A program made the translations under genes and the position numbers. Below the pieces are notes generated by a model. It was given only the letters and a program-made list of their open reading frames with translations, was not told the DNA's origin and did no database searches. From Rhizopus arrhizus (taxonomy: Eukaryota; Mucoromycota; Mucoromycetes; Mucorales; Rhizopodaceae): a DNA stretch of 64,000 bases. Within the stretch, counting starts at the first letter, position 1. The number at the start of each line of letters is the position of its first letter. The DNA is taken from the NCBI GenBank assembly GCA_024220505.1, contig JAKZZE010000009.1:444001-508000 (forward strand), given 5' to 3'. This document shows positions 32,418 through 41,778 of this stretch, piece after piece.

Positions 32418-33726
32418 ATGACTAGCTCAGAGCAAGAAATAGAACCTAGATATAGAGTATTGAGTATACAATCTCATGTGGTAAAATATTAGCATGAAAA
32501 TAATATATAAAAAAGAGAAAACTCATATATGCCCCTTCCTCTTTTATTATTACTGCTATTAGGTATCTGGTTATTGTGGTAAAATGATACGAATACAAAT
32601 CGCATTTACTCAAGCTAAAAAGATATGACCTTATAGGCAATAAAGCAGCTGTATTTCCGCTCCAAACATTAGGATTTGATGTTGATATTTTAAATACAGT
32701 ACAATTTTCCAATCATACTGGTTATCCTTCTTGGACTGGCAAAAGAAATAATGCAGAAGACGTACAAGAGTTACTTGACGGTTTAGAAAAGAATGAGTTA
32801 ATAGATGAATATACCCACGTATTGACAGGTAAACTTTTTCTTTTTCTTTTTTTCTTTACCGTTAAATAAGGAACAAGGCTATATTGGAAACTATGCCATT
32901 TTGGAAAAAATTGAAAACATGGTTCAAAAGTTGAAATCAAAGAATCCAAACTTGATTTATGGTAAGTACAACCATAAAATAAACATTATTTGTGTAATAG
33001 AAAATGTAAATAAAAAAAATTGATGTGTAGTTTGTGATACTGTGATGGGTGATGAAGGCTCACTTTATGTTGCCCCTGAGATAGTACCTTTATATCGTGA
33101 TATCATACGTATAGCGGATATAATTACACCCAATCAATTTGAAGCAGAGTAAATGGCAAATAGTATATAAACAAATTCATACTAATTTCACATAAAGAAC
33201 TTTATCAGAAATGAAGATTATTAGCTTAGAGGACGCTTGTCAAGTAACAGAAAAGCTTCACTCTTTGGGCTCTCGTAATGTAATCATCACCACTCTCTCA
33301 TTACCTTTGGATTGCATTCCTGAAGAGATTCGACTCAAGGAAAGCACAGATGACTCACTGTATTGCTTCACAAGTCAAAAGTTACCCAATGGAGTGACAG
33401 AACGATGCTTAATCTCGTTTCCTACTTATCAAGGTTACTTTACAGGAACCGGTGATCTGTTTTCATCCTTAATTGTCGCAAGATACACGGAGCAAAATAG
33501 CTTAGTTAACGCAGCTTATAAAGCCGTATGCAGTGTGAATGCGATCACCAGAAAAACATACCTCTACCAGCAGAAATGGATAAAAATAGAAGAAAAAGAG
33601 AAAAAGCCAAGTGCAGCCAAATTGGTCAATAAGTGCGAATTATTATTAATTCAAGGCAAAAAGCATATTGAGTACCCTGAGCTTGAGAGTAATGGTACTA
33701 TTAAATTCACCAAGATTATCGAATAG
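32418..33726 (+). CDS. Pyridoxal kinase
   Basis: Phosphorylates pyridoxal, pyridoxine and pyridoxamine with ATP to form pyridoxal 5'-phosphate; cytosolic. Six exons: 32418-32480, 32563-32578 (only 16 nt), 32637-32828, 32878-32961, 33031-33148 and 33198-33726, together 333 aa. Signature phrases: [32 protein letters not shown] (substrate loop), [19 protein letters not shown] and [11 protein letters not shown] with the catalytic Asp of the ribokinase-like fold. The ATG at 32418 was chosen because it lies just ahead of the conserved first strand. It is the homologue of the yeast BUD16/BUD17 and human PDXK proteins. It could functionally support the PLP enzyme threonine aldolase elsewhere in the window, though they are not linked. 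Confidence 0.92.
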
Positions 33727-33859
33727 ATAATAAATAAGTAATTTTCTATTTATTTACACTCTCAAAAAGACACATTAAAGGCTTTGTTAGATATTGAATG
33801 ACCGAATGTTTTTTCTCTTTTTTTTTTTTCCTTACATTTTTATACATAGCACATACATA

Positions 33860-34521
33860 ATGAGCAGTAATAATAATCAACTACCATTGACGGTTCAAGA
33901 TGACATTGAAGCCAAAGAAAGATATTCCTCAAAACAAAGAGCTTCCAATTATTGTAACTCGCGTCGGATAAGATTATGGACACTTTTATTCTGTGCATTT
34001 TTATCAACTTTTGCTTTGTTAAAATACAGTGGAATAGACTATAATAAGTACAGTTCAGCTATTGTTGCGGAAGACGAGGTTATTGTAGGCAAATTATCAT
34101 TAAAAGACGAGATAATGAAAGACATCAAGAGTAACCCACTTATTGTTTATTCAAAAACTTATTGCCCGTAAATATTGAATGTATTGTCGCAGTAATTGCT
34201 CATTAACTTGTATTCTGATGTAGATATTCTCAAAGAGCTAAAAAGATATTAAAGTCATATAATTTGAAGCCATTCAAAGTAGTAGAAGTAGATTTAAGAG
34301 GTAAAAATTAAAAAAAAAAATCAAAACAAAATATACTAAATAAACACAAAGAGGATGATGATGAAGTAAAGATGGTCTTAAAGGAAATATCAAACAGGGA
34401 CACTTTTCCAAATATATTCATAAATGGACAAACAATTGGAGGATGTGATGACTTGGAGAAGCTGCATGAAGCGGGTGAACTAAAGACCCTTTTATTTAAT
34501 AGCCATTTGTTATTCAACTAA
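33860..34521 (+). CDS. Membrane-anchored glutaredoxin (CPYS active site)
   Basis: Glutathione-dependent thiol oxidoreductase. Three exons, 33860-34167, 34224-34300 and 34352-34521, sum to 184 aa. One hydrophobic segment near residues 41-58 (LWTLLFCAFLSTFALL) acts as signal anchor and places the catalytic domain in the secretory lumen, as in yeast Grx6/Grx7. The active site CPYS is split by the first intron (CP|YS). Downstream TFPNIFINGQTIGGCDDL has the cis-Pro and the GG(C)DD glutathione-binding motif. The CPYS motif is like the dithiol/Grx7 type. An in-frame ATG at 33794 would add 22 hydrophobic residues; the later start fits the anchored family better. Confidence 0.88.
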
Positions 34522-35062
34522 ACTTGTTAATAAACATTTATCATGAAAAAAATACCTCAAATAAGCGGATTTTACCTAAACAAAAGTAACGTTGAAGCAA
34601 AAGAAACTGCACAAAGTAGTTTTATATCGAGACTTGGCCATTATATAAATTGATTGATAAAGAAAGCCTTGCTCATTCATCTGAAGACTGCTGTTTATCT
34701 GAACCATCATTCATCAATTTGAAAAATAGAATACATACAGTCAGGGCATTGAAATCAAAAAGAAAAATTACAAAATGCACATTATTTGTCTTTAGTCTCT
34801 CTCTCTCTCTCTTTATGCTTTTATTTTATAAAAAAATTATGGTCAAGGATCAAGGCGCATATTAGTTTGATGAACAGCAAGATTAAAAAAAATGCTTGAA
34901 GAAATTCTTTGTTCTTGTTTCATTCAATACTTTTAAGAATGTCTCTGAGTTTTTTGAAATAGAAACACGGTAATGAAATTCAAAAACGAACCCCTTTTCC
35001 ACCTTTTTATCATATAAATCGCTTCTTTTTGTTCCTACTTATAGCCTGTTGTTTATCTTCTG
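34522..35062. other. Intergenic, contains a (CT)n tract
   Basis: A CT dinucleotide run occurs near 34796-34812. A 71-codon open frame from 34650 spans it but resembles nothing I know. No gene is supported. Confidence 0.4.
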
Positions 35063-35664
35063 ATGAAACAATCAAAAGAAAAATCATTATTGTTGGAGGT
35101 ACTGTTTGTAGAAAGACTTGCTTACTCAACATGTTTCCTAAAGGAAACTTCTTAACTGTAAGATATTTTATACAGCACTTACCAGTGAAAAGTTAGTTTG
35201 GTAATAAATAGGCACAATATGAAATATAATAGCTGGACTATGGGGCACTGCAGGTAAATCATGACTATTGCAAACCAATCAAAACAACATCATATGTAGG
35301 TCAAGAAGACCATGATATATTAAGAGCATTGAGTTCTCCTGACTTTAATGTTATTATTATTGTATTCTCAGTTGATATACTAAATTATTAGAAAACATAA
35401 TAGAAGATAAATCTTTTTTTAAAGCACAATAGCAGTTGATTATCATTACTGAAGTGGATGACTGAAGTCTAAAAATATTGTGTTGGTCTGCCAATCACTC
35501 TAGTCGCGTGTACAATTAATTTAAAATAGACTGAAATAAAGGGGCCTCAACAGTTGATTAGTTATCAGCGAGATGCAGCAGTTGCAAGACAAGTTGAAGC
35601 CTATAAATATATGAATGTCCAGCAAGATCAGAATAAGGTGCACAAGTATTTATATCGACTTTAA
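35063..35664 (+). pseudogene. Rho-family small GTPase pseudogene
   Basis: Degenerate but ordered similarity to Rho GTPases: KIIIVGGTVCRKTCLLNMF (P loop; the GK glycine is replaced by Arg), FPKGNFLT, then after a broken stretch AGLWGTAG (WDTAG box with Asp to Gly), GQEDHDILRALSSPDFN, VIIIVFSVD, QPITLVACTINLK-like text, and AVARQVEAYKYMN near the end. Multiple frameshifts and stops separate the pieces. The DTAG Asp and the P-loop Gly are lost, so no functional GTPase is encoded. At least part of an intron-like GTAAATC appears after the TAG box, suggesting duplication of a genomic gene rather than retroposition; that is inference. Confidence 0.75.
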
Positions 35665-35776
35665 AAAGTACACTAAAGCATAATTCAAGTTGTTGTATCA
35701 TCATGTAAGCAAAATATGTATGTTTTTTATGAAAAAAACTTTTTTATTGTATCAACGACAGTTTGATTTAAGAAAC

Positions 35777-36205
35777 TTAATCAAAAAGACCTAAAGAGAA
35801 ATTTGTTACTTCACATAAATAAATTATAGTATTATGTTTACCGAAACCCATATCATCATCGGATTCTTCCTTCTCTTCTTCCTTCTTTTCTTCCTCAGCA
35901 GGAGCATCGGAAGAGGCAGCTGCGCCTGTAGCACCAGCAGCAGAAGCAGAACCAGCACCAGGAGCACCAACGTTCAAAAGAAGGGCCTTGAGGTCTTGAC
36001 CTTCGAGAGCCTTAGCATAAAGAGAGAACCAGATGGGTTCGACTTCAATACCGGCAGCAGCAACCAAAGTTTGGAGCTTATCAGCCTATATTTGAATCCA
36101 ATAAGTAAGCATATAAATCCATCTACTATTTTATCTTACGGTGATCTCAATGTTGTCATCCTCAAGGATGAGAGCAGCATAAACGACGGCGAGTTCGGCA
36201 GACAT
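35777..36205 (-). CDS. RPP1: 60S acidic ribosomal protein P1
   Basis: Stalk protein of the large ribosomal subunit that recruits elongation factors. Three exons, 36205-36140, 36085-35842 and 35790-35777, sum to 107 aa, the standard length. The N-terminal helix bundle ([19 protein letters not shown], then [19 protein letters not shown]) is P1-type, followed by an Ala/Gly hinge and the acidic tail ending in DDDMGFGLFD, the universal P-protein C-terminus. The last intron (51 nt) splits the GFG|LFD motif and is itself open in frame, so an unspliced message would encode an extended tail. It is divergent from the BAF60-type gene. Confidence 0.95.
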
Positions 36206-36407
36206 GATCAACTTCTTTTTTGTGTTCGCAAGTAACGATTTAACCCGAAGGATACAAGACGATTAAAAACGGATACTTTGTTCAGCAAGCAGAAGTGATT
36301 CATATTCCAACCACTATGTTGACCGGTCCGGATAAATTCTTCTGACCGGACAACAAGATTCGCGTCCGAAGCTTTTTTTTTTTCTTTTCTTTCTTTCTCT
36401 CAAGAGT
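36206..36407. promoter_or_regulatory. Bidirectional promoter RPP1 / BAF60-type gene with CCGGACC motifs
   Basis: Only 202 bp separate the two ATGs. It holds GACCGGTCCGG at 36321-36331 and GACCGGACA at 36344-36352, standing out in AT-rich DNA. A related CCGGACCGG lies upstream of the tRNA-Phe near 55112. A transcription-factor site is plausible but unproven. Beyond 36371 a CT/T-rich tract leads into the plus-strand gene. Confidence 0.5.
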
Positions 36408-38200
36408 ATGCAACCCCATATTTATCAGGGTGATATGACACAGCATGGAGGTATGGCCCAACCTCAAAACATGCCTTCAGCAGCTTTACCATACAGAAAG
36501 AGACCAAGTGAAGTAGAATCACTTTCAAAGCATATAAAGTAAAAATAATAATAAATAATCATCTTTTTATTCATCTTTTTTTATTTAGAAAAAAGAGACC
36601 TACAGATAAAAACCTGTCACCCAAAGTAAATAAAAAAGAAAAATAAAAGAAAAAAAGAGAAAAGAGGGTATGAAAGGGGTTTAGGACACTTATACAATAC
36701 TATAGATTGAATCATTTGCACCAGAATCAAAGCTTTATACAGAATTAGTAGAATTTGAGAAGAAACTGGATGCAACTATTGTCAGAAAGAAATTAGATAT
36801 ACAAGAAGCTTTGGGAAAACCAACAAAAGTAAATATGCTTCCTTCTGCGTTTATATTTAATTGAGTATTTGCTTCTGTAGATACGCCGTACTCTTCGTCT
36901 CTTCATCTCAAATACAGTCACACCGGTCGATCAACAGCAAGAATTAAAAAGTGAAGACAACGCGTTTGACTTGAATAATAACAATGCACCAAGTTGGACA
37001 CTTAAAATTGAAGGAAGATTATTGGATGTAAGTTTAACTTGAAAATAATTCGATATTTTTATTTATTATTATCAGTCTACCAATGCTGATGACAACTCAA
37101 AGAAAGTAGAATCAACACCAAAGATGACCTCTTTCTTTCGTACAGTGTCGGTTGAATTGGATAGGGATCCAAGCTTATATCCTGAAGGCAATGTAATTGA
37201 GGTATGATACTAATATCTATATTTCATATAAAATTAAACATTTTTATTATTAGTGGCAAAAACAACCCAATTCAACAACTGAATATGACAAAATTGAGAT
37301 TAAAAGAAAAGGAGACATGAATACAAATTGCAGAATCATATTACACCTCGACCATAACCCTCAAAGATACAAATTAAGTCCTGCATTGTCTGATCTATTG
37401 GATGCTAAAGTTGAGAATAAACTTCAAATTGTTATGGGCATATGGAATTACTGCAAGGTACACACGTAGAGATAGGAATTCAATTGATGGAGTATTTATT
37501 CACATATACATCATAATTAGGTACACAAACTTCAAGATCATGAAGATAAGCGTATTATTCGTTGTGATAACCGTTTGGCTCAACTATTTGGATATCCACA
37601 AGTCCACTTTTCCCAAATCCCAGAATTAATCAATCAACACTTAACAAGGCCTGATCCTATAGTTATTGATTACACAATCCGGTAAGCATCAATCAGTAAA
37701 TGATAATAAATTGCAGACAAACTAAAATAGATACAACTTAGTGTGGACAAGCAACTTCATCTATCCTCTAAGGCTTATGATATTGATGTTGAAATGGATA
37801 GTATTGCGCGCCAAAAAATGGTAAATATTGTCTCCTCAAACCAAATACAAAAAGAAATTATGGCCTATGATGACAAAATTGTTCAATGCGTACAAAGCAT
37901 CAACAACTCAAAAGTCAAACGAGACTTTTTGCTGCAATTCTCAAAGGAACCTATCGAATTCATTAACAAGTGGATCGCAAGTCAAGCAAGAGATTTGGAA
38001 GTTATCTTGGGTGAAAGTAAAGTAAACTTGGAAGAAATCAAACAAACAGACTTTTATAAACAGCCATGGATGAAGGAAGCTGTGTTCCATTATTTAACGA
38101 CAAAGGTAATAAATATTAAAAGGAGATAATCAGGATATTTATTTATTGTTATGTTTAGACACAACAACGAATGCAAGAGTTACTTACAACACAACGCTAG
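36408..38200 (+). CDS. SWI/SNF-type chromatin remodelling subunit, SWIB/BAF60 (SMARCD/Swp73/Rsc6)
   Basis: Accessory subunit of SWI/SNF or RSC remodellers. Nine exons: 36408-36538, 36589-36625, 36706-36828, 36881-37027, 37076-37201, 37254-37457, 37521-37681, 37742-38105 and 38159-38200, giving 444 aa. Features: a basic N-terminal linker (KKRPTDKNLSPK), the family segment ESKLYTELVEFEKKLD and IRRTLRLFISNT near residues 60-110, and a SWIB domain about 215-290 (YKLSPALSDLLD, IVMGIWNYCK, IIRCDNRLAQLFG). A helical C-terminus has KRDFLLQFSKEP...FINKWIASQ, diagnostic of BAF60 proteins. Swp73 and Rsc6 cannot be told apart here. Its stop is 5 bp from the stop of the convergent lactonase gene. Confidence 0.92.
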
Positions 38201-38205
38201 CTTTT

Positions 38206-39355
38206 TTATGACCAAAATTGAACACACGTTGGTTGAGGGTGTTCTATGCTAGAAACTTGCTCTAATAAACCAGTTGTTGTATTCATCTTGAATACCACAA
38301 TATTATCACTATCCTATGTATACAAATAGTATGAGTGCTTTACTGTTGATTGAAAGACTTGTTTTTACCTGATTAGCAGCCAAAAGGTATTGTCCAGTGG
38401 GGTCAATAGTAAAGTGACGAGGGGTTTTGCCTCCTGTAGGTTGGTAACCTACTAATGTAAGTTTACCCGTCCACTCGTTTATTTCGAAAATTGTAATAGC
38501 ATCATATCCTCGCATGGAAGCATACAAGAACTTGCCATTAGCTGAGATATCAATCTCTGCACCCAAATTGTTTTCCTTGAAATCTTTGGGTAAAGCATGA
38601 ATACGTTGGATTTCAATAAACTTGCCCTGTTCAAAGTCAAACTCAAGCATAAAGATATCATTCGAAAGTTCACCAAGGACATAACAAAAATTGTTGTGAT
38701 TAGGAGCAAACTTGAGGTGACGAGGACCTGTACCAGTAGGGAAAGAGATCGTCGTGTGTGGTGTGAGGGTTCCGGATTCCTTGTCGAATTGATGAACTGC
38801 AAGTAAGTCACAGCCCAAATCATTCACGAAAACATAGCGTTCGGCGATTGGATCAAAGTTAACTGAATGACAATGTGCTTTCTCTTGACGACTTGGGACA
38901 CCCATGGTGTTTTTATAAAGTTCATCGTGCTTCAAGGAAGAGCTGACTTGGTCCAAACTTGATTGTGGAGAACCTGGGGCACGAATAGGCAAAACGGAGA
39001 CAGAAGCACTAGTATAATTGCCAACAACAAGGAAATTGCCAGTGGCATTGCAAGTGGCATGGCAAGGATCTCCTCCCATGGTTGCTTGCTCATTAACCAG
39101 TTCCAACATTCCTGTTTTTTCGTCACGCTTGTAGGCAGAGACATAACCCACATTTTCACCCTTGAATGAACTTACTTCATTGGTTGCATAAACGTGTTGT
39201 CCTGACTTGTGGAAACATATCCAAGAAGGGTTGACGCTTTCAGCTGCCAAAACTTTAAGCGACAACGTACCATTGTCTGTATCAAAGTTGTATAAATAAA
39301 TTCCCTTGCCTTTGTCGTCGGTATATCCTGACACGTAAACTGGAAGGTTTGGCAT
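38206..39355 (-). CDS. Lactonase-family seven-bladed beta-propeller (6-phosphogluconolactonase-like)
   Basis: Cytosolic propeller protein of the Pfam lactonase family, related to bacterial Pgl and fungal muconate-lactonising enzymes. Two exons, 39355-38369 and 38313-38206, sum to 364 aa. The start MPNLPVYVSGYTD was chosen over an ATG 18 codons upstream because it begins at the conserved first strand. Repeated blades contain NPSWICFHKSGQHVYATNE, GGDPCHATCNATGNFLVVGNY, GTGPRHLKFAPN and GKTPRHFTIDPTGQYLLAANQ. The short last exon (DSDNIVVFKMNTTTG ... PTCVQF) closes the propeller. Substrate is not known; 6-phosphogluconolactone is only the family namesake. Confidence 0.88.
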
Positions 39356-39696
39356 ATTTTTTTTTTTCGGTATAAAAAGAAGAAAAGATATTTGTTTTTT
39401 ACCCGCCATTTTCCCTCTTTTATGTGCAACGAAAAGCTTACATCACTAGCATCAAAAAAGACAAAAGCAGAAAGTGTCCGAATTTATGAATTCAACTATG
39501 TTTTATAATAGCTATATTCACTATTGGGAGTTACAAGAATCCACTCATTGAATTTTAGAGTGGTAAAATAAAGAAAGTGTATTTAATAGTCCATTTTAAT
39601 GTTTGCTGACAACGGCTGATATCATAAAGAATAAAAGACTTGAATCTCAGACTTACTTGGAGTGACAGCCAAAAGATTTTTTTTATCTTTTGTAAA
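39356..39696. promoter_or_regulatory. Divergent promoter region lactonase / SPOUT1
   Basis: 341 bp between two start codons; AT-rich with a short T tract next to the lactonase start. No specific site recognised. Confidence 0.35.
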
Positions 39697-40942
39697 ATGA
39701 TCGAATCTGTAAGAAGTGAGATGGGATAGATCTTTTGTTGTTTTTTATTACTAAACCCGAGACTAGAAAAAAAGACGTACTTTTGAAAACAAGGAGCTTT
39801 CTGGTCCTGATTATGGAAAAAAAAGAGCTGTCGAGAAACAAGATGTCAAAAAACCTCTTGTCACCAAAAAACCAAGAAAACATACAGTCACTGTAGCTAT
39901 TCCAAGCAGTGTGATTAGCAATGCACCCACTTTAGAATTAAAAACTATTTTAGCTGGACAAGTAGGTTTAAACCATTGAAAAACACCAAGGTTCTTGCCT
40001 TTTCATTGATTTTTGTTAGATAGCAAGAGCTCTTGTTTTATTTTGTGTAGATGAAGTAGTTATTTATGAAGACAAAGTACCTCATCCAACTTCCAAGGTT
40101 AATCCCAACTTATTTTTGGCTAGATTGCTTCAATACATGGAAACACCACCTTATCTTCGAAAGGCACTTGTACCTATCAGCTCTGATTTAAAATTTGCTG
40201 GCTTATTACCATCCTTGGATGTACCTCACCATCCTACAAGAGACGATATGACACTTTATAGAGAAGGTGTGACGTTAGACAAAGCAGACGACCAATCCAC
40301 ATTAGTTGATGTTGGTTTATTTAGACGTGCACGTATCGATCGGCCAGTTCAACCCAACGTTCGTGTGACAGTTGAATTGAGTCAGGTTGTTGCCGCTGCA
40401 GATACCAAAAAGGGTCAAAAACCAATTCAAGCCAAAGTTGTCAGCCCAAAAGCACCAAGAGAAAAAGTGGACTTTATTGGGGTTATTCGATTCGTTTGGC
40501 ATCGTCATTTTCAAAGGTGATGACAGACTCTCCTTATGAATATGATTTCTTGATTGGTGTTAGTGATTGTAAGGGAGACAATGTGTATCAACCGTCCATT
40601 AAGGATAAAGTAAAACCATTCGAGTAAGTTGTTTTCATTGAGAAAAAGTGGCACTTAACTTATGTGCGCTTAGACATATTTTGATTGCATTTGGTGCACC
40701 TAATGGTGGATTAGAAGAGGCAATTGAAGCAGACGAAGACCTTAAAGTGGGAGAAGAAAATGCAAATGAATTATTTGATTTATTCATTCAACCATTAACA
40801 AGTGGTACCAGATCTATAAAATTAGAGGTAAAGAAAAAATAACAATGCCTTCTGTATAAACAATAACAAAAAAAAAAAATAGGAATCAATGATGATGACT
40901 ATGTCTGCATTAAAACCTTTCATTGAAAATAAAGGAAAATAA
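39697..40942 (+). CDS. SPOUT-domain RNA methyltransferase (C9orf114/SPOUT1 type), one-base frame break
   Basis: Putative nuclear SAM-dependent RNA methyltransferase with the knotted SPOUT fold. Exons 39697-39708 (12 nt), 39767-39961, 40020-40623, 40674-40827 and 40883-40942. Family phrases are clear: VTVAIPSSVISNAPTLELK, LAGQ-IARALVLFCVDEVV, LARLLQYMETPPYLRKAL, FAGLLPSLDVPHHPTRDD, GYSIRLASSFSKVM, HILIAFGAPNGGLEEAIEAD and, at the end, TRSIKLE-ESMMMTMSALKPFIE. Within exon 3 the frame changes by one base near 40460, at GAAAAAGTGG. Downstream the family sequence continues in the +1 frame (LYWGYSIRLAS). The cause may be a homopolymer sequencing error or a real loss of function. Confidence 0.85.
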
Positions 40943-41040
40943 AATTTGAATCTCAGTTCAGCCAGGCCACTGTGACTTGTAAAAAAAAGAGAGCAAGCAA
41001 TCCTAGTGCCTTTCCTATTTTTACTGATATTTAGACTCTA

Positions 41041-41778
41041 ATGTTAAGAACTTCAGCCTTTCAAACAACTAAGCTTCCTTTCTGGAGACTTGCTATCCAA
41101 TATTATAGTACTGAGAATAAATCAAGTCTTGCTGAGCGTCTTGGTGCTGGTCGAGGTAAGGCCCCTAATGAAGGAAACGATCCCTTTGCTTCCTTTTTGT
41201 CAAAGAATGATAATCAAAACGAGCGCAGACCAAGAAACGAAAACAACAATCAACGAGGTAAAGGCTTGATGTCTTCTAGAAACAGCAACAACAACCAAAA
41301 AAAAAGACAACAACAAAAGTCAGTGGAGGGTCAATTTGCTGATGCAGAGCCTGTTGAGCAAAAAAAAGCAGCTCAAGTAGCAACAGAACGTAAAAAGGAT
41401 CAAAGAAATCCTAGACAACAAGATAACCGAAGAAATAATAACAGAAAGCCTCGTGTTAAACATGAAGCAGTTCGCGCTCACCGTGCCATTTCGTTTATTG
41501 ATAAGGACATTGACTGGGCATCCTTTGACGTGTTACCTGTTCAACAAGTCAACGCAGAAACAGTGGAAGGTCAACAGAAAACTGATATCAAAGAAGATGA
41601 CTATGACCATTATCTTTCAGCAGGCACAGAGATCAAATGGTCTGATATCGTTAAAGGTGATGCAGTAAATACTTTGGTTGGAAGCAACCCTAGTTTGGAT
41701 CTTCAACAAAAGACGGCATTTTTAGCTGCTGTAGCAAATGCTACTTCCTCAGGTCAGAGAGTCGCTGCAAGAAAATAA
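41041..41778 (+). CDS. Predicted mitochondrial protein, Gln/Asn/Arg-rich middle
   Basis: Single-exon gene for 245 aa; I do not recognise the family. The first ~25 residues (LRTSAFQTTKLPFWRLAIQY) have the basic, hydroxylated, acid-free character of a mitochondrial presequence, with a YSTE cleavage-like end. Residues 50-140 are low-complexity (NNNQKKRQQQ type, RRNNNRK). A compact C-terminal part contains ISFIDKDIDWASFDV and EIKWSDIVKGD, which look conserved and might be a ribosome- or RNA-binding segment as in fungal mitoribosomal proteins; that is a guess. It starts 98 bp after the SPOUT1 stop on the same strand, with a short A/T-rich gap between. Confidence 0.75.
   Translation: MLRTSAFQTTKLPFWRLAIQYYSTENKSSLAERLGAGRGKAPNEGNDPFASFLSKNDNQNERRPRNENNNQRGKGLMSSRNSNNNQKKRQQQKSVEGQFADAEPVEQKKAAQVATERKKDQRNPRQQDNRRNNNRKPRVKHEAVRAHRAISFIDKDIDWASFDVLPVQQVNAETVEGQQKTDIKEDDYDHYLSAGTEIKWSDIVKGDAVNTLVGSNPSLDLQQKTAFLAAVANATSSGQRVAARK

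Noticed and set aside
34650..34865. 71-codon open frame with a CT repeat
   Set aside because: Low complexity, no homology, and located in the 3' flank of the glutaredoxin gene.
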